Assembly: GCF_001653235.2 (NCBI RefSeq)
Contig: NC_035791.1
Span: 4,340,001-4,404,000, forward strand
Direction: 5' to 3'
Source of the DNA: Pochonia chlamydosporia 170
Taxonomy: Eukaryota; Ascomycota; Sordariomycetes; Hypocreales; Clavicipitaceae
Length of the DNA: 64,000 bases
The notes under the pieces are model-generated. The model was not told the origin of the DNA. It did no database searches and was given only the letters and a program-made list of their open reading frames with translations. This document shows, in pieces, positions 1 to 10,585 of the stretch; position 1 is the stretch's first letter, and every line of letters begins with the position of its first letter. The translations under genes were made by a program, and so were the position numbers.

Positions 1-281
1 CAATGAAACTTTTTTTCACCGCATTTACCCACAAGTTGTGCATGATCACATTGGAAGTCATGCGTGTTGTTCACATTAAACACTTGAATACTGTATCCAT
101 GTAATATTGCGCATCCCATATCTACAACCCAACGCCATGAAGCCAAATAGCTTTTTCCCATCTGTGCCTTTTCCCCCTCATGCAACTACCGCAACTTAAA
201 TAAAAACAACCAGCCAGGCTATGATTACATTCCCATCTGATCTGACTATTGCCCTGCTCCTCCTCTATTGCTTTTAAACTT

Positions 282-1481
282 TCATTTCCTCTTTGAAAAC
301 GACTTGCCTACTTTCTGCATTTTTGAAGGCGGCGCTGCCTCAGCATCACTTTCTTCCTCTTCGCCCGCTGAATCATCTACATCCTCGTGATCAACTTCAT
401 CTTCGTCCAACGACTCCTCCGCCGCTTCACTATCATCATCCTCCTGCACATCCGAATCCTCCTCCTCGTCTTCCGAATCTCCAATCCCATTAATCATGGG
501 AACATCATCATCCTCATCATCATCCCGTCTTGACCTACCGCCATTAGCGAGGTCCTTCCTGCTAATGGGGTCCGTCTCGCCCTCCACCCAGATAACATCG
601 TCATCCTCCTCAGCGTCGTCGCCAGGCCCCACGAGGCCAGTTTGTCGTTGCATCTTGCGCCGTAGCCTCATTTGCAGTTCCAGCATGTCGAGTTTACCCT
701 TGAGCGCGAGGAGACTGTTCAGCCCCTTGGCTCGCTCTGCCAGCACCTTCTGCAGGTTATTCAGACTGTGTACGACTTTGGGCTGTGATGCCAGTGCGCC
801 GCCGTGTGCGATGAGCGTCCATTGCACCCAGGCCATGAGATTTCCGGCGCGGCCGGGCCGGCGATATAACCGGGCGGCGAGCTTGTTGAGGAGAATCCCG
901 GCGAGGGAGCTGTCTATTGTTTCGATGGTATTTCGGACGGTGGTGACATCTGGGGTGTGCAAGCATGATTCGAGGAGTTCGGTGTCGTCCGTTTTTAGAG
1001 CCTGTGTCAAGACAGTGGTGAGAGATTGGTGAGAGGGTGGCACAATGGCCGTTCGGGCGGGTTGTGTCGTCACGGTTCCTGACATGGATTGCTGAAGGAG
1101 GGCTGGAACATCGATGGCGTCGTTTCCTCGTAAGAGCTCGCCGAATGATGGTGATGTTCCTTCCTCGTCAGACTCTTCTGCTTCCGCATCGTCATTTTTA
1201 GGCTTGCCGTTTAATTTGGTCACGACGGGTGCCTTGAGCGGCGGTTTATCGCCATTGGTCTGTTCTACCGCGGCGGCGTCTTCTTCGTCGGTAAACTCCT
1301 CGTCGCTGGCGGAATCAGAGGAGATTTCAATGGTTTCAACCTGCGAGCCTTGGACGACGTCAGGTGCGGCGACGGATGTCCGAGATTCGTCAATGGTGTT
1401 CTTTGTGGGGAGTTTTGCGGCCGATTTTACAACCGGCGCAGCCAGCTTGGCTGGCACTTTTCGCTTCGTCGACATGGGCAT
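282..1481 (-). CDS. Utp12-domain small-subunit processome protein
   Basis: Single-exon gene of 399 aa. Residues about 150-275 read as a Utp12/Dip2 C-terminal helical domain, with LTQALKTDD, LLNKLAARLYRRPGRAG and LAMKGKLDML-like segments. This domain mediates assembly of t-UTP/UTP-B subcomplexes in nucleolar pre-18S rRNA processing. Acidic tracts flank it: residues 55-75 and 95-110 upstream, and an almost continuous Asp/Glu run from about 285 to 385. A basic Lys/Arg end (KVGKSFSKRK) could serve nuclear or nucleolar targeting. Yeast Utp5, Utp9 and Utp12 carry an N-terminal WD40 propeller; none is visible here, so this is a short form. Two ATGs lie two codons apart (1481 and 1475) and either could be used. 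Family assignment is fairly sure; which yeast subunit it matches is not. Confidence 0.8.
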   Translation of the reverse strand: MPMSTKRKVPAKLAAPVVKSAAKLPTKNTIDESRTSVAAPDVVQGSQVETIEISSDSASDEEFTDEEDAAAVEQTNGDKPPLKAPVVTKLNGKPKNDDAEAEESDEEGTSPSFGELLRGNDAIDVPALLQQSMSGTVTTQPARTAIVPPSHQSLTTVLTQALKTDDTELLESCLHTPDVTTVRNTIETIDSSLAGILLNKLAARLYRRPGRAGNLMAWVQWTLIAHGGALASQPKVVHSLNNLQKVLAERAKGLNSLLALKGKLDMLELQMRLRRKMQRQTGLVGPGDDAEEDDDVIWVEGETDPISRKDLANGGRSRRDDDEDDDVPMINGIGDSEDEEEDSDVQEDDDSEAAEESLDEDEVDHEDVDDSAGEEEESDAEAAPPSKMQKVGKSFSKRK

Positions 1482-4400
1482 TTGAGAGGTGTGTGTGAGT
1501 GAGGCGGGATATATGACGAATGTGGTGTGTTGTGTGCGTGTGTCGAGAGATGAGGTCGTGGGAGGATGAAGGATATGCTCAAAAGATCAACTGCAAAACC
1601 ATACAGATGCACCGGTCCCTAGTAGCGGGATTGCTTATAGATAGAAATTGTGGGAAAGCAGGTAATTCAATGATTCGTACGTGTTGCGTGGGCGTGAAGC
1701 TGATCATGGATATTCAGCAACAGCAACAGAGGCACCTGGGTCTGGTTGCAAAATTTCACGGCCTGCCACTGTCGACGAGCGAACTTTTTTTTTTGGTCCA
1801 GCCGCTGGTACTCACTGCGTCCCCACAATGAAAGTATCGTGTGGTGCGATAAGGCATGACATAAGCAACGAGATAAGATATGAGTCACATGAGTGGTCAC
1901 ATGAAGATTAGATACGCTCCATGCCCAGTCAGGTTGATGACTCATCCAGTCATGCCTTCTTCCTTTCTTTCACAAGCTGCAAAACAATGGGTCTGTCTCA
2001 GTATCAGGAGGCTGGAATCACAACCTATGGCCCCTGTTTGCGAACGCTTCATGATTGGGTGGCCTCGTACTGGGTTTTCTGCTCCACACTGAGTGCCACT
2101 TTCAAAAAATAGTTCCCTGTGATTGGTTTCTTGCCTGGAATTGGACCCAGTCGTCGAAAATGAGGTCATGCACAGAGCTTCGCCGAGTGCGTCGTGTCAT
2201 TGGCTGCATTCAGGGCATGGACGACCCGGCCACCAAAAATTTTACGAAGCGATGGCTTACCCTACATGCCAGGCCGTTTTCAGTGTGTTGAATGGGCAAA
2301 AGGCCACGAGTCAATGCGCCACGACTGGGAGGGCTCGTACCTCATTAGAAGAATAACCCCGCGTAGGACATGTCCCCTGTAGAAGCGCATCTAGATGGAT
2401 CTTCCATGACATCCGTGTAAGTCAAGTGGGAACATGGACTTTAGAACCATTGTTCTAGTGGTTCTGGTGGAATCGGAGGTAAAGAGAGCTGTGGTGGGGA
2501 ATGCGTATATCTACGTTGTAGGAATCTGTGAATCGATGCAGAGTCTGCTCGTTCATTTGTATTGCTAATGCGATCTGCGTTGGACCGTTGCTGCGATCTG
2601 TGCCAATGAAGGAGAGAGTCACGGGCTGAGTTGCCTTTCAAGAGGTGAAACAAACAAAGGAGGGAAAAGAAGACACTTGTTATTGGACTTGTACAGTAAC
2701 TCTCTGTTCCATAATTAGGTAGCTAACGGTCATCTATAAACGATTCATGTTGGCACCATATAAAGCTACACTGACAACAAATCGCATGCTAATGTTTCTG
2801 CTCTCAGCGGGCACCAAGCTTGTATGTTGCGACCGCATCTAACTTTGTAAGGTTTACACTTGTCGTCTGGGTTAAGTTAGTAACCTTTCGCCCATCTTTG
2901 AATGTTCTCGAAAATAAACTGATTGGATGAAGTAACTTGTTTCCAAGCTCCGTGTTCGGCTTACGCTATTATCCATACTTGGGATAATCATGCATTTGCG
3001 TGCACGCGTGTAATAAAGAACGAGCTTTAATGCCTCTTCTGTAAAAGTCTGAATGTGTTGAGTTCCGGGGAGGTCCAAGTATTTAAATGGCCATGCCCTC
3101 ACCAGATGGAGGACTTGGATCGATCAACTCCATCCTCATCTTCAACCTCGGTACTCCGTACTTTGCAATATCCGATCAAATCAAGTGGCCCCGAGGGGTC
3201 GGACAGTGGGAAGAATTCTGATCAAATTGGATCAGCACTTCTTTACCGGTATTTCATTGCCGAGGCCTCTTTGGAAATAAAACGCTCGATGTCATGTTCG
3301 ATGATTAATTTGGACGTGGGGGACTTTTTCGGGTGTAAAAGTCCATGCCACAGCAGGGAAACCATTTACTTATGTGCATTCGTGATTTTTATTTGGGTCA
3401 CAATAACCAGCGACACGCGCTTTACCCAACTGGGCCAAATTGTGGCTCAAGTGGCTGGAGCTCACCCCTCGAGGCGAATTTTTTCCGCCCCAGCCATTTG
3501 TCTACGCCCCGTTAGTCACAAGTCAACGTTTCGACCGATTTTGCCTTTCTCTCTCATAAATACCTTCGCGCCTCCAACCGGCGAAATCTTACTGACGTGC
3601 ACGCGCTTTTCCTCGCAGACGCCCCCATTTCGCCCCCCTCCGGCCACCGCGACCCGCAACGCCTGGAAAGCTACTTACGAGGTACGTTCCATTCGTTGCA
3701 TCCCCGTACAACCTCCTCCCATTCCAGGAGGCTGCGCAGGTAACACTCAAGTTCCGCGCCTGTACCTGCTCCCAGCCTCTGGCTCTGGTTTCCTCCCAGC
3801 ACCAAAGTCTACTTGAGTAGTCTGGTGGTTAGCAAAGCAAAGCTGCATGCACCTACCAGACACCTACCAGACCAAACCACACACGCAGACACGCACACAC
3901 ACAAGCATACACTCGCTGCACCCGCCCTGCACCCGCATACGGCGCAGCTTCTGAGATGCAGCTCAGGCGCGACCAACCACCGCTGCCTTCTGCCCATTCC
4001 TGTTCATCATAAAATAGAAATTCATTGGTGTCGCATCTTGTTTGCCACCTTTGACCTATTTTATTTCCCTTTTTGCTTCGCGCCGACTTCTTCCCCTTGA
4101 ATTATTGCTCTGTTGACGAAGCTTTTCGTCCGTCGCTTGTTCCAATCGCGTTGCGCCCACCACTCGCGCCGCAAACACATCCGCGCGACCCTCACTCAAA
4201 ACACACCTTGACTTGACATTTGTTTGCGCCGCACGTATGGCCAACTGTTAACACCTGCCACAGCTGTCAACTGTCAGCTATAGGTGCATATTTATCAAGC
4301 ATACCGTTGCATCTCTGACGATAACAACCTTTTCCATTTTTCAACCTGCACCTCGTGTCGCGACTAGGTGGAAGCTTTTCCAACAGCCCGTACGCCTGAA

Positions 4401-4627
4401 GCTTCAGCCTAGCGCTCCTCGCCACCGAAGCTTCTCGCCGCCCCAAGCTTATCACAGAACCCCGCGCAACTTCAACAAGGCATATCGCGACCCTCTGCCA
4501 CCGGGTGTGTCACGCTCGTCTCTGTCGATACGTCATCTCTGGCGTAGAACTCGAGCCATTACCAGACATTCCTTTTACGCGACAAGGGATATTGGTCCCA
4601 GTAGCTAAACCTGCCACATCAATACGA
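1482..4627. other. 3.1-kb intergenic region between the Utp12-domain gene and bdf1
   Basis: This is the divergent upstream region of both flanking genes. It holds many short chance ORFs. A 253-codon frame at 3055-3816 opens with GTG and shows no recognisable domain. The part from about 3590 to 4600 is rich in C and CA/CT runs, including repeated ACCAGAC near 3852-3875, and looks like the promoter and pyrimidine-rich leader of bdf1. A TACTCCGTA motif sits at 3152-3160. I see no gene that I can support. Confidence 0.5.
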
Positions 4628-7600
4628 ATGACGACCATGGAATCGTCTGGCCCAGACGCCCCTGTGCTAGATCCAAAGCCGCACGATGCTGTGCCCGAGA
4701 AGGAGCAAAATGAGCAAAAGTCAGAGTTGAATGGGTAAGCAAACCCCGACATGCCGCAATGCGCTTGATGCGCTGCCTATAGTCACTAACAATTTCCACA
4801 ATGAAGCCATGTCGACGACACCGTCCCTTCGTCAGAATCCCTGCCGGAGCCTAGAGCTGTGTCACCTTCGGAAAAAGCACCGACCACCGAACAGCCGGCA
4901 GACACAAAGCCAGAACCAACGCCAGACGTCGAAAAGCCGCTGCTAAATGGCAATAGTCCGCCAAACGAAGAGGCCAAGCCAAGCACTGGCATGACCACAG
5001 AGCCGGTACAGGACTCCGCTCCCAAAGTCGATGAACAGGCCAAAGAACCTTCGCCGCCAGCAGCTAAACAACCTGATGTTGCTTTATCAAGGGAACCGGA
5101 GGAGGCAGCACCGACTTCAGAAGAAAAGGACCAGGAATCCACAAAAGCATCCAATGATGCCGCGGCACCCAAGCAGAGTTCCTCACCACCCCCTGCGACG
5201 GAACCTTTCGAGGTCAAGCGGTCCTCAGAGGAACCTGTAACGGAACCCATAAAAGAAGAAGTGAAGGAACCGGTGAAGGATACAGCCAGTGAGGTCGCGC
5301 AAGACACGGAAATGATTGATGCACCCGCAGAGAAGGCCGATGAATCCGAAGAGTTGCCGGCTACGGGCGAGCCTGCACCTACGTCTCAGGATGCCGCTGG
5401 TCTGCCTACTTCCGAAGTAGATCTCGGTCCAAGCAGCATGTCCCAGCTGGCCATTGACACGACCGAGAAAGCTAGCTCTCCTGCTGCAGGGACCAGCGAC
5501 TTGCCCATGACCGAAGCCCCGAACGTCAAGGTTGCTCGAGAAAGAGAAGACGATGCCAACGAGGAACCTGCCCCTAAAAGAGCCAGAACTGAGCCGACAG
5601 AAGACGAAGCTATCCCTGTATCATCCGCAACCGATGCTCCTACAGATGTTCAGGCTGAAGTGGTCGTCTCTGGCGGTGATCCAGGTCTTTCTGAGACCGC
5701 TCTGAACTCATTATCCAACTGGCAGGATGAAGCAACAAGCAAGCGAGAAATCTCTCCCTTTCAACGCCGTGAGATGCGGAAGGTCATTGGGCGTGTCAAG
5801 AAAACCAAGGCTGGCGGCCACTTTCGAGATTCCGTACAGAAGCTATGGCCGAGCTTGTGGGAAAACTATGTCGCCAAGGTTGACCGCCCCATGGATCTCG
5901 CTGACCTCGACAGGAAATTGCGCGATCTGAATGGCCCGCACAATACTTATGGTGACTTTCGCTCGGATCTTAGACTGATTTTCGACAACGCGCTGTACTT
6001 CAATGGTCCAACCCACGATATTACCGCATCGGCTCTCACAGCTGTCAGAGCTGTGTGGGAAGAAGTGCTGCCGATACCGTCTGAAGAGCCTGTGAAGCCA
6101 AAGGCGATCCCTAAGCCCAAGCCTGTTCGTGAATCTCGCGCCGTAACCAATGCCGACGCTGCTCGCCGACAATCCGCAGGCCCAACAGCCAGCCCTGCGG
6201 CAGAGGCACCCGTAAGCAAACCTGCTGCTGCCTCGACGCAGGATCAATCCGCAGATCGTCGCAGCTCAACAGCGACGGAGGGTGATCGTCCAAAGCGAAC
6301 AGTCCGTGCACCAAAGCCAAAGGACATCGATTATACAACCAAGCCATCTCGAAAGAAGCTTAAGCCAGAGCTTCAGTTTGCCGAGGAGGTCCTTACTGAG
6401 GTTATGTCTCCGAAGAACTATGAGCTGAATGCCTGGTTCATGGAACCGGTGGATGCCGAAGGTCTCAATATTCCCGATTACTACTCCGTCATCAAGAAAC
6501 CCATGGATTTGGGTAAAGTCTCTCGCATGCTCTCCGCGGGTGAAATTTCGAATCTGAAGGACTTTGACAAGACAGTTCGACTGATCTTCGACAATTGCTT
6601 CAAGTTCAATGGTCCAGTCGAGCAGGGAAACCCAGTTTCGGCCATTGCGAAACAGCTGGAGGATGTATATCTAGCGCAGATGAAGGGCAAGGATGCCTGG
6701 TTGGCCAAGTATGCAAAGGCGAACGCCCCAGCCTCCGCGTCCAACGCCAGCGACGAAGAAGAGGAGGAGGAGGAGGAGGAGGATGGTGACGATGCGGGAG
6801 AGATTATTGTCGATAACAAGGCCATTGAGGAGCTCCGAGCTAAGCTCGATGAAGAGACTAAGAAGCTTAACGGCATGTTCCTGACTGCAAACCAAAGCAT
6901 GATTGACATACAAAAGAACATTGTCCAGATGATCCAGGAGACTTTGATCGGAAAGGCTCGCGAAGAGAAAACAGCACGTGCAAAGGCCAAGAGTGAGAAG
7001 CCGAAGAAAGCCCCTGGCAAGTCTGCCAAACCCAAGGCAGCAGGCTCCGGTGGTCGAAAGTCCACTGGAGGTGCCAGTCAGCCAAAGAAGGCTGGAGGTT
7101 CAAAGAAGGCTGCCACGAAAAAGAGTCTTACCGCGGCAGACAAGGACCAGATTGCCAATGCCATCAATGATTTGGATGGAGCTTATCTTGACCGGGCGAT
7201 TGACATTATCAAGCGTGATACTGGCCAGAACGTAAGTAGACCACATGCATTTTGTCGAACCCCAAAGGCGGCGTGGTTCCAAAGTTAAAGTGTGATGCTA
7301 ACTGAACTGAAATGAACAGGAGAACAATGATGGCGAACTTGAGTTAGACATCGACCAGTTAAGCAATGATGCTCTTTTGAAACTTTGGGAACTTTGTAGA
7401 AAAGCGCTCCCGAACTTTGCCAAAGACTCAGCGCCCATCGTCTCACAAGAGGTCAACCGGTCTTCTGGCAAGGGCGGCGGTGCCGCTGCGTCAAAGGCGG
7501 CAGCAGGAGGGAAGTCGAAGAAGAACAAGCCCATGAGCGCACAAGAGCAAGAGGCCCGCATTGCGCAACTGAGGGGTCTGCAAGACCTATACAAGCCTGG

Positions 7601-7685
7601 TGAAGGGCCTCGTGATGAAACTGAGGTAATCCAGCGTACTCCAGGAGCAGAATCCAGCGATGATTCCGACTCGGAGGAAGAGTGA
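4628..7685 (+). CDS. bdf1: Bdf1-like BET protein: two bromodomains plus NET domain
   Basis: Acetyl-histone reader that in fungi works with TFIID and chromatin remodellers. Three exons in matching phase: 4628-4734, 4807-7231 and 7320-7685, giving 965 aa. Intron 1 has gtaagc and CTAAC with its AG at 4805-4806; intron 2 has gtaagt and GCTAAC. The N-terminal 340 residues are a disordered Pro/Glu/Ala-rich region with a basic PKRAR motif. Bromodomain 1 covers about 347-458 (RPMDLADLDRKL, then NALYFNGP with the acetyl-lysine-binding Asn). Bromodomain 2 covers about 558-661 (IPDYYSVIKKPMDLGKV, then NCFKFNGP). A poly-Glu run follows near 690, then a Lys-rich linker, and the NET domain spans the last intron at about 813-880 (LDIDQLSNDALLKLWELC). 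It ends in an Asp/Ser/Glu tail. The start is the first in-frame ATG of exon 1; a second ATG three codons later is also in good context. Confidence 0.92.
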
Positions 7686-9214
7686 ACCTCTCTGGGCAAA
7701 TTGAGAGCCATTGATTGATTATGAGTAAAACGAGGTTATTGGACGGCGTTGGCGTTGATATCGAGTCTGCACTGCTCAGCAGCATTTCCCATTGTGCACA
7801 GGATTGAGAAGTCGCGTGTCTCGAAAGGCAACAGGGCCGCCTTTGGTCATATCCATTATTGTCACTTGTATGATGCTCGTAGTATCATACAAGTTTGGCT
7901 GGTCGCCTTTTTTTTTTTTTCAACCCCGTCTTTTGAATGTCGGACCCATGGCAAAGGATGGAGCCGGGACGAGCTTGTTTAATACGATCTTGGCTCCCGT
8001 TCGGCAGACGTCGCTCGGGTGTGCGATAATTGGTTGAGGGCGAAGGGGTAGGTAGTAACTGCTTTAAGGGGTTGGCGCTAGGCGTATTGTCGACGAGGTC
8101 GGCTTGAGTTAATCTAGGGGGCATTTGTTCCAGATAAAAAGGATAGGGCAGCAGTGGGCACGTCGATGCTCCACTGCTGTGTTGTAGGATGGCGAACATG
8201 TACATTAATTCCCGCGGAATGTTTGAGTAAATAGATGAATACCGCATCTTGAACACATACGTGATCGTTGTGACTTGATGTGCAAGAAGAAAGGTCATCA
8301 AATTGTTGAGAGTTGGTGAAGGGATGGCCAATCTACCCATAATCGTGTTAGTAAAGTTTGTACCGCATATTCAGTCGCAACGCATCGGTTTGCTAGTGTA
8401 GAGCGTCAGGTCGTGCGACCTGCGTTCTGTAGGACAATACTCAACCGGCCGTAGTTTGTCCGGCCATGACAAACTTGAGAAATGAATATCCTGCGAGGAC
8501 TTGTTAGCATAGATATCTATTGAGGATGCAGATGTGGCTTTGAAGACGCTGCTGCGGACATATGAGAGAGTCCGTATGTCTGGAGCGACATCTTTCGACC
8601 ATGAAGGACTAGCTTTCTAACTTGTTTCAGTAAGTAAAGCACAAGGAAGGAAAAAAGGACGGTAAACTGGATTGAGCGCATCGGGGACAAATCTAAAGAC
8701 AGGTCGTGGCGGACGGCGGGAAGGTCATGGTAAAAACTTAAGAGACGGCTGGGGTCGATGGAGGAAGATGGTGGAGCCGACATCACCAAAAACCCAAATC
8801 TCTGTACCGCCAAGCGTGAGATACATTGAACTTGGGCACGGGACTTTGAGCCTGGCAATTTGTGCGTACGTACCTCCAGTCAGGGTTAGACAATGCATGA
8901 AGCCCTGAGATGAAGAAGCAGATGGGATAGTGCGTGGACTGAAATGATTGGTCACAGGCAAGCTACATGGGATGACACAAGGAAGGAAGGAAGGAAGGAG
9001 CGAGTGTCGTGGGTGCTCTTGGTGAATGCCTGGTTGGATAGGAGGTTACGTTTTTTTTTTCATGGTCAGATTGTGGATTGTCGGGGCAGCTCAAGCCTTT
9101 TGAGGAAATTTATACTTTTATAGTTTCAACTCTATGGCTCTTTTACCAGGCACATGCGATGTAGGCTGACCACACTAAGTCACGCCGGTCTGCAGACAAC
9201 TGCTCCGCCATCAG
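7686..9214. other. Intergenic region between convergent bdf1 and the Nudix gene
   Basis: Shared 3' flank of two convergent genes. Contains poly-T runs (7911-7920 and 9051-9060) and the GGAA microsatellite at 8981-9000. A 151-codon minus frame at 7885-8340 is low-complexity and resembles nothing known to me. No supported gene. Confidence 0.5.
8981..9000. repeat. (GGAA)n microsatellite
   Basis: Five consecutive GGAA-type units, the last imperfect, in the intergenic region downstream of the Nudix gene. Confidence 0.85.
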
Positions 9215-10252
9215 TCACTCGTCTGATGAAGTCGGCACGGGCAACTTCCTCCTTAAGCGATTACATATCTCAACATAATCCCCTTCTCCTTCTGGGGTGA
9301 TCTCGCCGTGCCTCACCAGGAAGTCAATCATGACGGGACACACATTCGGTTTGAACTCGCCCTTCAACATCCTCTCTCTTAGTTCATCGCACCCCATCAG
9401 TATGAACTCTTCCACTTCGCCGTCCTGAGGGCGCGGAACCACATCCTCTGTCAACTCCATATCATACACGTACAGAACTTCCGAGTGATGCAGTTCGGTG
9501 CGCCGGTTGCGGTTCGCCATGGTCAGCACGCCCACGCTGCGGACTTGTCGGGCAACCAAGTCCTCAGGGAGGGACGCCTCTTCTGTAGCCTCTGCGAGAA
9601 TGCAATCTAGCGGTGAATTGTCGGCCTTCACACCGCCTGCTACAGTGCTGTCCAGCATACCCGGGTATGTGAACAGTTTGGGACTACGTCTTGCTACCCA
9701 GACCTTGATACCTGCAGGTGTTCGAACGAAGCACGTCAAGTGAGCTCCTCGGGTGGCGATTCCAAACAACGACGCAGCAAAGCGTTCTATTTGGACAAAT
9801 TCTCTGGCACCCATGAGGAGGAAGTGTTCGCTGTGCATGCCGTTGAGTAAGGGGAAGACTTTGCCGTCTATGGCAGCATCTATGGCATCTTGAAAGGCGG
9901 CGTTGGCGTGAGATGATAGCGAGGTATTTGGCGGAGGGGGGCATAAGATGACTTGTCTTGTTTCGTGGTTTATCGTGAATGATGCCGGCCAGGGCATGGA
10001 CTTGATGGTACTGGGATGGATATAGCCATGGGTTCTGGTGTCTGGAGCCAGCAGAAGGCGGTAATAGGGCTTGCAGTTTTGTTCAAAGTCTAGCGGCACA
10101 CTGTATCACGGTTAGATTATTGGAAACGACATGAAGAGGGGCAAGTACCTAGGTATGCAATGATCTGTGGTATTCTGGATTGACACTCACTTGTCTACGA
10201 TGGCGATGAGGCTCAGCAGTGAATGCTGCTCGAGTGCGTCACTTTGGCCCAT
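9215..10252 (-). CDS. Nudix hydrolase, DUF4743 / thiamine-pyrophosphokinase-related type
   Basis: Two exons, 10191-10252 and 9215-10100, joined in phase for 315 aa. The donor is GTGAGT; the acceptor follows CTAACCGTGATACAG. The N-terminus reads LLSLIAIVDN, as expected for the DUF4743 domain that precedes the Nudix fold in this fungal and plant family. The Nudix box runs from about residue 176 (GGVKADN) to 198 (AEATEEASL). The EATEE core that binds the metal is kept, while the canonical Glu and Arg of the long consensus are replaced, which I believe is common in this subfamily. Relatives hydrolyse diphosphate compounds, including damaged thiamine diphosphates; the substrate cannot be read from the sequence. 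Relatives are usually 300-350 aa, so it looks complete. The 5' exon carries the only usable ATG. Confidence 0.85.
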
Positions 10253-10585
10253 TGCCGCTGACTCGGAGGGGAGCCAATGACAACTGTCGAGTTTGATGTC
10301 AGATATGTAACAACGGGTCCCCAATGTAAAAAGCAAGGTTAATTGAGATCAGGGGAGTTAGGTTAGGCCATCGAAGGTTGTCCAAATATTTCATGATGTG
10401 CCTTCATGAGGTGACTTCCAGAGAACAGATGGATGAGTGGTCTATTGTGGAGTCTTGCTCGACCAACCAACTCCCAGACCTCACTGCTTATGGGAACTGC
10501 TCACTGTGGATGTGACATCAATGGATCAACAGCTTGACATTTACATTTCATGCATCCAGCTTCACGGTCGCTGATTAACGCCTCG
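10253..10585. other. Short spacer upstream of the Nudix gene
   Basis: Promoter side of the Nudix gene and 3' flank of the next minus-strand gene. I see no ORF or motif worth calling. Confidence 0.4.

Noticed and set aside
3055..3816. 253-codon plus-strand frame upstream of bdf1
   Set aside because: It begins with GTG, has no recognisable domain, overlaps a pyrimidine-rich leader-like region, and its composition resembles chance reading of C-rich DNA.
5843..6247. Antisense frames within bdf1 and other coding exons
   Set aside because: Shadow frames of GC-rich coding sequence, with no independent support.
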